From positions 6,962,353 through 7,026,352 of the forward strand of contig CP054936.1 of assembly GCA_013364255.1 (NCBI GenBank): a DNA stretch of 64,000 nucleotides, written 5' to 3'. Under the pieces are notes generated by a model, which saw only the letters and a program-made list of their open reading frames with translations, was not told where the DNA came from and ran no database searches. Origin of the DNA: Streptomyces seoulensis (GTDB taxonomy: Bacteria > Actinomycetota > Actinomycetes > Streptomycetales > Streptomycetaceae). The stretch's first letter is position 1, and every line of letters begins with the position of its first letter. The position numbers were made by a program, and so were the translations under genes. Below, piece by piece: positions 35,502-43,093 of this stretch.

Positions 35502-36908
35502 TCACATGTTGATCATGTGCCCCGCGAGCCCGTGCACCGCTTCCTTGACCGCCTCGCCCAGCGTCGGGTGGGCGTGGACGTTGCGGGCGACCTCGTGGAC
35601 CGTGAGGTCCCACTGCTGGGCCAGGGTCAGCTCCGGGAGCAGCTCGGTCACCTCGGGCCCGATCAGGTGCGCGCCCAGCAGCTCGCCGTGGGCGCCGTCG
35701 CTGATCACCTTCACGAAGCCGACCGGCTCGCCGAGCCCGTGCGCCTTGCCGTTCGCGGTGAACGGGAACTTCGCCACCTGCACGTCGAAGCCCGCCTCGC
35801 GCGCCTGCGCCTCGGTGTGGCCGAAGCTGGCGATCTGCGGCTGGCAGTACGTCGCGCGCGGGATCATGCGGAAGTCGACTTCCATGGTCTCCGCGCCGCC
35901 GATCGTCTCGGCGGCGATGACGGCCATGGCCTCGGCCGCGTGCGCCAGCATCAGCTTGCCGGTGACGTCGCCGATCGCGTACAGGCTCGGCACATGGGTG
36001 CGGCCGCGTCCGTCGACCTCGATGGCGCCCCGCTCGGTGAGCCGCACCCCGGTCGCCTCCAGGCCGTACCCGGTCACCCGCGGGGCGAAGCCGATCGCCT
36101 GGAGCACCTTGTCGGCCTCCAGCACCTGCCGGGCGCCGTTCTTGTCGACGGTGACCCGCACCGGACGCGCCGGGTCGGAGTCGTCGATGGACTCGACCCG
36201 GGTGGAGGTGTGCACCTCGATGCCGAGCTTGCGGTAGTGCTTGGCCAGCTCCTTGGACACGTCGGCGTCCTCGGCGGGCACGACCCGGTCGGCGAACTCG
36301 ACCACGGTCACCTTCACACCGTAGTTGTGCAGCACGTAGGCGAACTCGACGCCGATCGCGCCGGCCCCGGCGATGATGACGCTGCCGGGCAGTTCCTCGG
36401 TGAGGATCTGCTCCTCGTAGGTGACGACCCGCTCGCTCAGCTCGGTGCCGGGCAGCAGCCGCGTGGTGGCGCCCGTCGCGATCACGCAGTGGTCGAACGT
36501 CACGGTCCGGGCGGTGCCGTCGGACAGGGCGACCTGGAGGGTGTGCGCGTCGGTGAAGGTGCCGCGGCCGTCGTACTCGGTGATCTTGTTCTTGCGCATC
36601 AGGTAGTGGACGCCGGCCACCCGGCCCTCCGCCACGTCCCGGCTGCGCCGGAAGGCCGCGCCGTAGTCGAACGTGATGGGGGAGTCGGACCGGATCCCGA
36701 ACGTCTCGGCCCGTCGGGTGACGGTGTGCGCCAATTCGGCGTTGCGCAGCAGGGCCTTGGAGGGGATGCAGCCCACGTTCAGGCACACCCCGCCCCAGTA
36801 CTTCTCCTCGACCACGGCGGTGGACAGGCCGAGTTGGGCGGCGCGCACCGCGGCGGTGTAGCCGCCGGGCCCCGCGCCGAGAACCACGACATCGTAATGA
36901 TCGCTCAT
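35502..36908 (-). CDS. lpdA: Dihydrolipoyl dehydrogenase
   Basis: 468 residues, full length. FAD motif VVVLGAGPGGYTAAVRA, redox-active GGVCLNVGCIPSK (Cys42/Cys47), NAD motif IAGAGAIGVEFAYVL and the C-terminal His-Glu catalytic pair region VHAHPTLGEA are intact. It reoxidises dihydrolipoamide in 2-oxoacid dehydrogenase or glycine-cleavage complexes. No E1/E2 genes are nearby, so it is a stand-alone E3. ATG 36908 is unambiguous. Confidence 0.95.
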   Translation of the reverse strand: MSDHYDVVVLGAGPGGYTAAVRAAQLGLSTAVVEEKYWGGVCLNVGCIPSKALLRNAELAHTVTRRAETFGIRSDSPITFDYGAAFRRSRDVAEGRVAGVHYLMRKNKITEYDGRGTFTDAHTLQVALSDGTARTVTFDHCVIATGATTRLLPGTELSERVVTYEEQILTEELPGSVIIAGAGAIGVEFAYVLHNYGVKVTVVEFADRVVPAEDADVSKELAKHYRKLGIEVHTSTRVESIDDSDPARPVRVTVDKNGARQVLEADKVLQAIGFAPRVTGYGLEATGVRLTERGAIEVDGRGRTHVPSLYAIGDVTGKLMLAHAAEAMAVIAAETIGGAETMEVDFRMIPRATYCQPQIASFGHTEAQAREAGFDVQVAKFPFTANGKAHGLGEPVGFVKVISDGAHGELLGAHLIGPEVTELLPELTLAQQWDLTVHEVARNVHAHPTLGEAVKEAVHGLAGHMINM

Positions 36909-36952
36909 GCACGTCACTGTGAAGGATGGCGCGGTCACGGCGCAACGGACCG

Positions 36953-36996
36953 CGGCGCCCCGTGACGCACGGCGCGGCGCCCCGTGACGCACGGCG
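36953..36996. repeat. 22-bp tandem duplication upstream of lpdA
   Basis: Two copies of a 22-bp unit around GGCGCCCCGTGACGCACG stand head to tail in the gap between the divergent lpdA and ATP-grasp genes. Confidence 0.75.
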
Positions 36997-37107
36997 CGGC
37001 GGCCCGCGGGAGCGCGGTCCCGGCGCCCCGTCCGCGACGCCCAGCGGGCCCGCCCGGCAGGGACGTTGGGCGTGCGGGCCGCCGCCCGGCGGCTTCCCGG
37101 ACGGGCA

Positions 37108-37135
37108 TGACATCCTGTGTCGCCACAGGACGTCA
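37108..37135. promoter_or_regulatory. Large inverted repeat upstream of the ATP-grasp pair
   Basis: TGACATCCTGTG - TCGC - CACAGGACGTCA: 12-bp arms with one mismatch, 50 bp before the first ATP-grasp start. It is a likely operator for a dimeric regulator; the centre reads TGTGtcgcCACA. Confidence 0.55.
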
Positions 37136-37184
37136 CGGAATGCCGGACGACGAGGGCGGGCGTCCGGAGGGTCGGGGTAGATCG

Positions 37185-38321
37185 ATGAAGCTCTGCTTTC
37201 TGGTGGAGGAGCAGTACCGCCACGACGGCATGCCGGTCGAGGTGATCCGCCAACTGACGTCCTGGGGGCACCAAGTGGACGTGCTGCGGCCGGGCGGCTC
37301 GCTGCTGCGCATGACCGAGGCGCTCCAGGACGCCGCCCACGACGCCTGGGTGCTCAAGACGGTCTCCGGCGGCCCCGGGCTCACCCTGCTGGAGGCCGCG
37401 GCCGCGGCCGGGACGACGACGGTCAACGACGCCCGCGCCATCCGCGGCGTACGGGACAAGGCGCTGGCCGCCGCGATCGGCCGCGCCCGCGGCCTCCCGC
37501 TGCCGCCCACCTACGCCGCTGCCGGACCCGAACTGCTCGCCGAGATACCGGAGTCGGAGTACCCGATCGTCGTCAAGCCCGCCGACGGCAGCTCGGGGCG
37601 GTCCGTGCACCTGGTGACCTCGCCGGACCGGCTCACCGCCATGGCCCCCGCGCTGGCCGGCGAGGGCATGCTCATCGCCCAGCCGTACGTCCCCAACTCG
37701 GGCGTCGACATCAAGGTGTACGGCGTCGGCGGCGAGCTGTACGCGACCGAGCGCCGCTCCCCGCTCCACCCCGACCACGCGGTGCCCGAACGCCGGGTGC
37801 CGCTGTCGGACGAGGTCGCCGCCGTCGCCGCCCAGGCCGGGGTGGTCTACGGCCTCGATCTGTACGGAGTGGACGTGGTCCTGGGCCCGGACGGCCCCGT
37901 GGTGGTCGACGTGAACGACTTCCCCAGCTTCCGCCAGGTCCCCGACGCGGCCGCCCGGGTGGCGCGGGCCGTCCTCGGCCTGGCGGCGCGCGGCGGCCGG
38001 CCCGCCGAGCCCGCCGAGCCGGCCGAACGCGCGCGGCCGCGCATGCCGGAACAGCGCGAGCGGTCCCTGACCGCCGCGTCGCCTGCCGGGCAGCCCGGAC
38101 CGCCCGGACCGGTGGTGCAGCCCGTGCCGTCCGGACCGGTAGTGCGGGCAGTGCCGTCCGGACCGGCCGTATCACCTGTCCCGGCCGTATCACCTGTCCC
38201 GTCCGCATCGCCTGTCCCGGCCGTGCCGTCGGCCGCGCCGTCCGCGCCCGCCGCGTCCGCCGCGTCCGCGCTGCGTCCCGGTCCGGCCCAGGTTCCGGTG
38301 GCGGCGGGCAAGACCATATGA
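37185..38321 (+). CDS. ATP-grasp ligase, RimK-like, with Pro/Ala/Val tail
   Basis: 378 residues. Residues about 1-280 form an ATP-grasp fold: YPIVVKPADGSSGRSVHLV (P-loop-like), MLIAQPYVPNSGVDIKVYGVGG and GVDVVLGPDGPVVVDVNDFPSF with Mg-binding Asp/Asn. It would ligate a carboxylate to an amine or similar nucleophile with ATP. Residues about 285-378 are a low-complexity Pro-Val-Ser-Ala tail absent from usual members. The next gene encodes a second ATP-grasp protein, overlapping by 4 bp. Substrate unknown. Confidence 0.82.
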   Translation: MKLCFLVEEQYRHDGMPVEVIRQLTSWGHQVDVLRPGGSLLRMTEALQDAAHDAWVLKTVSGGPGLTLLEAAAAAGTTTVNDARAIRGVRDKALAAAIGRARGLPLPPTYAAAGPELLAEIPESEYPIVVKPADGSSGRSVHLVTSPDRLTAMAPALAGEGMLIAQPYVPNSGVDIKVYGVGGELYATERRSPLHPDHAVPERRVPLSDEVAAVAAQAGVVYGLDLYGVDVVLGPDGPVVVDVNDFPSFRQVPDAAARVARAVLGLAARGGRPAEPAEPAERARPRMPEQRERSLTAASPAGQPGPPGPVVQPVPSGPVVRAVPSGPAVSPVPAVSPVPSASPVPAVPSAAPSAPAASAASALRPGPAQVPVAAGKTI

Positions 38322-39169
38322 GGATCGGCCTGATCACCTCCGACCCCGGCCATCCGCTGCTGGCCGCCACCGCCGCGCTGCTCGGCGACGAGCACACGGT
38401 GCGCACGCTGGACCCGGAGACGGCGGCGGAGTCCGCCGAGGCGGCCGAGCCGCCCGCCGACGTGTATCTCCTCAAGGCGCGGACACCGCGGGCGATCGCC
38501 CTCACCCGCGCACTGGAGGACCGCGGGGCCCGGGTGCTGAACTCGGCCGCCGCGACCGAGCTGTGCCAGGACCGTACGGCGATGGCGGAGCGCGCGCTGC
38601 GCGCCGGACTGCCGTTCGCGGCCACCCGCACCCATCCCTCACTCACCCGACTCGCGGACGAGAGCCAGCCGTTCGGTCTGCACGCCCCCGTGGTGGTCAA
38701 GAGCCGGCACAGCCGCAAGCACGACCTGGTGGCCCGCGTCGACAGCGCCGCGCGACTGCGCGAACTGGCCGCCGCACACCCCGAAGAGCAGGTCGTCGTC
38801 CAGGACTTCGCGCCCAACAGCGGCTGGGACCACAAACTGTGGGCGATCGGGGACCGGGTCTTCGCCGCGCTGCGCCGCTCCGAACTCTCCCCCGAGGGCC
38901 GCGGCCCCACCCTGCCGCTCGCCCCCGACCGCCTGCCGCCCGGCTGGTCCGCCCTGGTCCGCCGGGTCGGCGAGGTCTTCGCCCTGGACGTCTACGGCGT
39001 GGACGTCATCGACACGGGCGACGGCGCCCCGCTGATCGTGGACGTCAACGCCTTCCCCGGGGTCCGCGACCAGCCGGGCGCGCCGGAGGCCCTGGCCGCC
39101 CTGGCCACGGCCCCCTCGGCGCACCCTTCGCCGCTCACGGACGGACCGGCCGCCCCATGCGCGTACTGA
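38318..39169 (+). CDS. Second ATP-grasp protein of the pair
   Basis: 283 residues starting at the ATGA overlap. Weaker but recognisable ATP-grasp blocks: VVVKSRHSRKHDLVARVDSAA, VVVQDFAPNSGWDHKLWAIGDRVFAALRR and LDVYGVDVIDTGDGAPLIVDVNAFPGV, parallel to the first gene, so they look like diverged duplicates working together. Whether both are active or one is a partner subunit cannot be told. It overlaps cobK by 13 bp. Confidence 0.8.
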   Translation: MRIGLITSDPGHPLLAATAALLGDEHTVRTLDPETAAESAEAAEPPADVYLLKARTPRAIALTRALEDRGARVLNSAAATELCQDRTAMAERALRAGLPFAATRTHPSLTRLADESQPFGLHAPVVVKSRHSRKHDLVARVDSAARLRELAAAHPEEQVVVQDFAPNSGWDHKLWAIGDRVFAALRRSELSPEGRGPTLPLAPDRLPPGWSALVRRVGEVFALDVYGVDVIDTGDGAPLIVDVNAFPGVRDQPGAPEALAALATAPSAHPSPLTDGPAAPCAY

Positions 39170-39930
39170 TCCTCGGCGGCACCACGGAGGCCCGCCGCCT
39201 GGCCGAACTGCTGGACGCGGTGCCGGACTTGCGGGTGACCAGCTCCCTGGCCGGACGGGTCGCCGGCCCCCGGCTGCCTCCGGGAGAGGTCCGCGTCGGC
39301 GGTTTCGGCGGCGCCGAGAACCTGGCCGGGTGGCTGGGCGAGCACCGGGTGGACGCACTCGTCGACGCCACACATCCCTTCGCCGAGACGATCAGCCGTC
39401 ACGCGGCACGGGCCGCCGCCGTCGCCGACGTTCCCCTGCTCGTCCTGCGCCGCCCCGGCTGGACCCCGATGGCCGGGGACCGCTGGCACGAGGCCGGCTC
39501 GTTGGCGCAGGCCGCCGCCCTGCTGCCCTCGCTCGGCCGCCGGGTGTTCCTGACCACCGGCAGGACGGGCCTGGCCGCGTTCGCCGGACTGGACGACCTG
39601 TGGTTCCTCGTCCGGTCGGTCGAGGCGCCCGAGCCTCCGCACCCGGCCCGCATGGAGGTACTGCTCGACCGGGGACCGTTCACCCTCGACGGCGAGCGCG
39701 AGCTGCTGCGCCGCCACCGCGTCGACGTGCTGGTGACCAAGGACAGCGGGGGAGCGGCCACGGCGCCCAAGCTGACCGCCGCGCGCGAGGCGGGGCTGCC
39801 GGTGCTGGTGGTCCGCCGCCCGCCGGTCCCGGCGGACCTGCCGGTCGTGCCCACCCCCGAGCGGGCGGCGGCATGGCTGACGGCACGGCGCGACCGGGAG
39901 GTCCCCGGCGAAACCGGGGGCGGAGCCTGA
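39157..39930 (+). CDS. cobK: Precorrin-6A (cobalt-precorrin-6A) reductase CobK
   Basis: 257 residues from ATG 39157. Diagnostic blocks: VLILGGTTEARRLAELL, VDALVDATHPFAETISRHA and the terminal VTKDSGGAATAPKLTAARE. NADPH-dependent reduction of the corrin ring precursor in cobalamin synthesis. It is transcribed after two ATP-grasp genes, and converges on cobH. Confidence 0.94.
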   Translation: MRVLILGGTTEARRLAELLDAVPDLRVTSSLAGRVAGPRLPPGEVRVGGFGGAENLAGWLGEHRVDALVDATHPFAETISRHAARAAAVADVPLLVLRRPGWTPMAGDRWHEAGSLAQAAALLPSLGRRVFLTTGRTGLAAFAGLDDLWFLVRSVEAPEPPHPARMEVLLDRGPFTLDGERELLRRHRVDVLVTKDSGGAATAPKLTAAREAGLPVLVVRRPPVPADLPVVPTPERAAAWLTARRDREVPGETGGGA

Positions 39931-40015
39931 GCCGAACGTCCACGCCGCACCGGGCGAGGTGCCCGGCGCCCGAGGGCTCTCCGCACGCCCCCACGGCCCT
40001 ACGGCCGCCGCCCCC

Positions 40016-40651
40016 TCACACCTCGTCCTCGCTCGCGAGCGCGTTGAGCGCGGCGGCGGCGATGGCGCTGCCCCCGCGACGGCCGCGCACGACCAGGTGC
40101 TCCAGCCCTGACGGGTGCGCGATCAGCGCGTCCTTGGACTCGGCGGCGCCGACGAACCCGACCGGCGCCCCGATGACCGCGGCGGGCCGGGGCGCCCCCT
40201 CGTCCATCATCTCCAGCAGCCGGAACAGGGCGGTGGGCGCGTTGCCGACCGCGACCACGGCGCCCTCCAGCCGGTCCCGCCACAGCTCCAGCGCGGCGGC
40301 GCTGCGCGTGGTGCCCAGCTTCGCGGCCAGCTCCGGCACGGCGGGGTCAAAGAGGGTGCACAGCACCTCGTTGCCGGCGGGCAGCCGCCGGGGAGTGACC
40401 CCGCTGGCCACCATCCGCACGTCGCACAGGATCGGCGCGCCCGCGCGCAGCGCCTCCCGGGCGCGGGCCACCACGGCGGGGGTGTAGGCGAGGTCGCGTA
40501 CGAGGTCGACCATGCCGCACGCGTGGATCATCCGCACCGCGACCTGGCCGACGTCGGCGGGCAGGCCGGTCAGGTCCGCCTCGGCGCGGATGGTGGCGAA
40601 GGACTGGCGGTAGATGGCCGCGCCGTCCTTCTCGTAGTCGTAGCTCGTCAC
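40016..40651 (-). CDS. cobH: Precorrin-8X methylmutase CobH/CbiC
   Basis: 211 residues. Conserved active-site His43 in VRMIHACGMVDLV, CDVRMVASGV and VGNAPTALFRLLEMMD, with the terminal GRRGGSAIAAAALNAL. It moves a methyl from C11 to C12 to form hydrogenobyrinate. It converges with cobK; other cobalamin genes are not in the window. Confidence 0.94.
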   Translation of the reverse strand: MTSYDYEKDGAAIYRQSFATIRAEADLTGLPADVGQVAVRMIHACGMVDLVRDLAYTPAVVARAREALRAGAPILCDVRMVASGVTPRRLPAGNEVLCTLFDPAVPELAAKLGTTRSAAALELWRDRLEGAVVAVGNAPTALFRLLEMMDEGAPRPAAVIGAPVGFVGAAESKDALIAHPSGLEHLVVRGRRGGSAIAAAALNALASEDEV

Positions 40652-40825
40652 CGGGTCTTCCCACTGCTCTCGGTCGTCGTACGGCTCAGGGCGCTCGCCG
40701 TCGGTTCGGACGGGGATCAGCCGTGGACATGGCGGCGAGCATACCCAGCCCCCGACCTGGACGCGCCGACACGGGAGGGGGTCCTAGGTCCAACGCCCGA
40801 CGGCGAGTTACCGTTCTTGCTGTTA

Positions 40826-40858
40826 GCGTGCAGCTGCATATCATTGGCAATAAGGAGG
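40826..40858 (+). promoter_or_regulatory. Possible nickel-responsive (Nur) control region of sodF
   Basis: An AT-richer segment with TGCAGCTGCAT and ATTGGCAATAAGG just before the ribosome-binding site. In Streptomyces, sodF is repressed by Nur with nickel at TTGCAA-type repeats. The match here is weak, so this is a suggestion. Confidence 0.25.
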
Positions 40859-40867
40859 ACGTCGCAC

Positions 40868-41509
40868 ATGGCGCTCTACACGCTCCCCGAACTCCCGTAC
40901 GACTACGCGGCGCTGGCCCCCGTCATCAGCCCCGAGATCATCGAGCTGCACCACGACAAGCACCACGCGGCTTATGTGAAGGGCGCGAACGACACGCTGG
41001 AGCAGCTCGCGGAGGCGCGGGACAAGGAGTCGTGGGGCTCGATCAACGGCCTGGAGAAGAACCTCGCCTTTCACCTCTCCGGCCACATCCTGCACTCCAT
41101 CTACTGGCACAACATGACCGGTGACGGCGGCGGCGAGCCGCACGAGAAGGACGGCGTGGGCGAGCTGGCCGACGCCATCGCCGAGTCCTTCGGCTCCTAC
41201 GCCGGCTTCAAGGCCCAGCTCACCAAGGCGGCGGCCACCACCCAGGGCTCCGGCTGGGGCGTCCTCGCCTACGAGCCGCTGAGCGGCCGCCTGATCGTCG
41301 AGCAGGTCTACGACCACCAGGGCAACGCCGGCCAGGGCTCCACCCCGATCCTGGTCTTCGACGCCTGGGAGCACGCCTTCTACCTCCAGTACAAGAACCA
41401 GAAGGTGGACTTCATCGAGGCCATGTGGCAGGTCGTCAACTGGCAGGACGTGGCCAAGCGCTACGCCGCCGCCAAGGAGCACGGCGACAGCCTCCTGCTC
41501 GCCCCCTGA
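40868..41509 (+). CDS. sodF: Fe/Mn-type superoxide dismutase
   Basis: 213 residues; ATG 40868 behind AAGGAGG. The four metal ligands are in the usual places: His28 in ELHHDKHHAAYV, His76 in SGHILHSIYWHN, and Asp/His in VFDAWEHAFYLQY. It dismutates superoxide in the cytoplasm. In Streptomyces this Fe-type enzyme is the backup to Ni-SOD. A strong hairpin follows. Confidence 0.95.
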   Translation: MALYTLPELPYDYAALAPVISPEIIELHHDKHHAAYVKGANDTLEQLAEARDKESWGSINGLEKNLAFHLSGHILHSIYWHNMTGDGGGEPHEKDGVGELADAIAESFGSYAGFKAQLTKAAATTQGSGWGVLAYEPLSGRLIVEQVYDHQGNAGQGSTPILVFDAWEHAFYLQYKNQKVDFIEAMWQVVNWQDVAKRYAAAKEHGDSLLLAP

Positions 41510-41523
41510 CCCCGGGGTGACGC

Positions 41524-41560
41524 GAAGGGCTCCCCGGGCGGCGTGCCCGGGGAGCCCTTC
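41524..41560. terminator. Strong bidirectional terminator after sodF
   Basis: GAAGGGCTCCCCGGGC and GCCCGGGGAGCCCTTC form a perfect 16-bp stem with a 5-nt loop between sodF and the converging small gene. Confidence 0.9.
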
Positions 41561-41579
41561 CGTGTGTCGTGGACAGGCG

Positions 41580-41801
41580 TCAATTCCACGGCTCCTGGTA
41601 CGGGTTCTCGCCCAGCGCCCTCGCCGCGGCCACGCACAGAGCCTCGCCGTAGAGCTGGTTGCCGCCGCGCCCCGTGCCCCACAGCTCGGACGCGGCCTGC
41701 GCCACGGCGCGCCAGGAGTACTCCCCGTCGACCCGCCACACACGGATCTGCGCAGCCATCTCCGGCGTGACCGCCTCCGCGCCCCTAGGGTCATGAGTCA
41801 T
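41580..41801 (-). CDS. Conserved small hypothetical protein
   Basis: 73 residues. Trp-rich and helical (AAQIRVWRVDGEYSWRAVAQAA, then GRGGNQLYGEALCVAAARALGENPYQEPWN). I recall close relatives next to sodF-type loci in Streptomyces, but no function. ATG 41801; converges with sodF across the terminator. Confidence 0.65.
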   Translation of the reverse strand: MTHDPRGAEAVTPEMAAQIRVWRVDGEYSWRAVAQAASELWGTGRGGNQLYGEALCVAAARALGENPYQEPWN

Positions 41802-41836
41802 CCCCCGACCCTGGTAGGAGGTTTCGCAGCTCCGGC

Positions 41837-42220
41837 ATGGGAGCCGGACTGGACAACCTCTCGAACCTGATCAGCTTCGGGCTCTCGCCCGCGTACTTCG
41901 TCGTGGTGCAGGGCATCACGAACGAGACGTCGCACCTGGGGCTGGTGGCGGCGGCCGTCGCCGTGCTGCTGGCGGGGCTGTTGCGGCTGGCCCGCTTCTC
42001 CCGCACGACCATGCGTGACGGCGTGTTCCAGGGGATGCCGATCCCGTTCGCGGCGCTCACGGTGTTCAGCGTGGTGCTCCTCGACCTGCCGTTCTTCCTG
42101 GTCCTGCTGGGCGTGGTGACGGTGGCCTGGCTGATGGTGAGCAACGTGGAGTACCCCAAGCCCAGCGGCCGTTGGGCGCTGCCGGCTGTGTGCTGGATCG
42201 TGGCGAACGTGGGTGCCTGA
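41837..42220 (+). CDS. Truncated CDP-alcohol phosphatidyltransferase-like (PssA-type) membrane protein
   Basis: 127 residues with four hydrophobic spans. GAGLDNLSNLISFGLSPA resembles the second half of the PssA active-site signature (normally ...ELDSLADVVSFGVAPA), and FQGMPIPFAALTV resembles the later FxGLPxPxAA motif. The catalytic DGxxAR half is absent and the last Asp of the motif is Asn. So it is either a 5'-truncated relic of a phosphatidylserine synthase or a non-catalytic membrane protein. It is the last gene before the accessory cluster. RBS GTAGGAGG is 13 bp before the ATG. Confidence 0.5.
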   Translation: MGAGLDNLSNLISFGLSPAYFVVVQGITNETSHLGLVAAAVAVLLAGLLRLARFSRTTMRDGVFQGMPIPFAALTVFSVVLLDLPFFLVLLGVVTVAWLMVSNVEYPKPSGRWALPAVCWIVANVGA

Positions 42221-42227
42221 CGGCCTG

Positions 42228-42278
42228 GGCCGTGGGGGTGCCCCAGGGCGAGGGCGTGAAGACCTCGGCCCCACGGCC
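42228..42278 (+). terminator. Hairpin after the PssA-like gene
   Basis: GGCCGTGGGG (42228-42237) pairs with CCCCACGGCC (42269-42278); a perfect 10-bp stem, with further pairing possible in the loop. Confidence 0.6.
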
Positions 42279-42353
42279 TCTTCCGTTCGGTTCCGCGTAC
42301 GCCGAGCAGCGGAGTGGGTCGTGGCCCCTGGCCGGAAAGGTCTGAAAAGTAAG

Positions 42354-42405
42354 CCACGCGAAGGTTCTGAAAACCTCAGCAGAACCTCAAACACCTGACG
42401 CGTGG
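42354..42405. promoter_or_regulatory. Nested inverted repeats upstream of the ANV cluster
   Basis: CCACGCG (42354-42360) pairs with CGCGTGG (42399-42405), and inside it AGGTTCTG (42362-42369) pairs with CAGAACCT (42380-42387). The rest of the 615-bp gap (42221-42835) is AT-richer than its neighbours and carries no supported gene. The structure could be an operator, an RNA element or an old recombination site. Confidence 0.5.
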
Positions 42406-42482
42406 TCGATTCCAGCTCATGGAAAAACAGGGCATAACGTGAGAGCCTGCTTGCTCAGGGTGAGGTCGAAGGCAATGAAAAG

Positions 42483-42521
42483 GTCAAGGGATCTTGACGC
42501 TCTCCGGTGGGCTGGTTAAGT
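42483..42521 (+). promoter_or_regulatory. Candidate promoter/operator of the ANV cluster
   Basis: TTGACG (42494-42499), a 16-bp spacer and TTAAGT (42516-42521) form a moderate promoter. The inverted repeat GTCAAG-GGAT-CTTGAC (42483-42498) overlaps the -35 and could be an operator. A transcript would have a leader of about 300 nt. Confidence 0.4.
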
Positions 42522-42835
42522 TCTTCCCGTACTCCCCGGACGGGGGCGGAGTAAAACGGGGGCATTAACTTCGGAACGTCTTCCCATTCAGGGGGACTTG
42601 ATTCCGATTTTCTGAGAGACATTACTTGGGGTCGCGCTTGCCGCCTCCCGCTCGTATTCGACAGGTCCGTCGCTTTTGCAGCGCCACGATCCTGTGTTGC
42701 GGAATATTTTCTGGGTTTCGGTGGCGTTGCGCGGTGCCCGTATCTCCGCGCAGCGCCCCGGAAGGGGATACCCGCTCAGGGGTCCCCAACAGCGCTCCGA
42801 ACGGGGTGACTTGGTGAGGGAGGGAGGTGGATCAA

Positions 42836-43006
42836 ATGGAGAACATCGACGTCATCGAGCTCGAGGACGACATCGTTGAGTTCGAGGCCGCAGAGGACAA
42901 CGCGGCCAACGTGGCCAACGTCGCCAACGTGGCCAATGTCGCCAACGTGGCCAATGTCGCCAACGTGGCCAACGTGGCCAACGTGGCCAACGTGGCCAAC
43001 GTCTAG
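42836..43006 (+). CDS. ANV-repeat precursor peptide (RiPP-like)
   Basis: 56 residues, with GGAGG seven bases before the ATG. Residues 1-23 form a very acidic leader (MENIDVIELEDDIVEF, then EAAEDNA); residues 24-56 are exactly eleven Ala-Asn-Val triplets ending at the stop. There is no Cys, Ser, Thr, Lys, Arg, Gly or Pro anywhere. Hydrophobic-acidic alternation in the leader suits a beta-strand that docks on a PqqD-like recognition domain, and such a domain appears in the next gene. Repeat cores in other ribosomal peptides are cut into several product copies. Assignment as a precursor is inferred from size, composition and neighbours. I know no described peptide with this sequence. Confidence 0.8.
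   Translation: MENIDVIELEDDIVEFEAAEDNAANVANVANVANVANVANVANVANVANVANVANV
42905..43003 (+). repeat. Eleven in-frame 9-bp repeats encoding Ala-Asn-Val
   Basis: Consensus GCCAACGTG. All variation is synonymous (GTG/GTC, AAC/AAT), including two copies of an 18-bp double unit with AATGTC. Recent expansion of the array under selection on the protein is the simplest reading. Confidence 0.97.
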
Positions 43007-43009
43007 TTG

Positions 43010-43047
43010 AGACAGGGTGGTGGGAAGGAATTCCTGCCACCCTGTCT
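43010..43047 (+). terminator. Attenuator-like hairpin after the precursor gene
   Basis: AGACAGGGTGG (43010-43020) pairs perfectly with CCACCCTGTCT (43037-43047); the loop holds the palindrome AGGAATTCCT. Placed 4 bp after the precursor stop and 46 bp before the next start, it would let most transcripts stop after the precursor, giving excess substrate over enzymes. Confidence 0.8.
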
Positions 43048-43093
43048 TCTGCCAAAACACACACCATGACGAAGTCGAAAGGCAAAAGTAACT

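Noticed and set aside
39157..40651. Cobalamin riboswitch controlling cobK/cobH
   Set aside because: I found no B12-box-like sequence or expected leader upstream of either gene.
42354..42405. Riboswitch
   Set aside because: The nested stems do not resemble any riboswitch family I know, and they lie over 400 bp from the first start codon.
42905..43003. ANV repeat as a structural or ice-binding/solenoid protein
   Set aside because: Too short, with an acidic leader and followed by proteases and an exporter; a processed peptide fits better, though it is not excluded.
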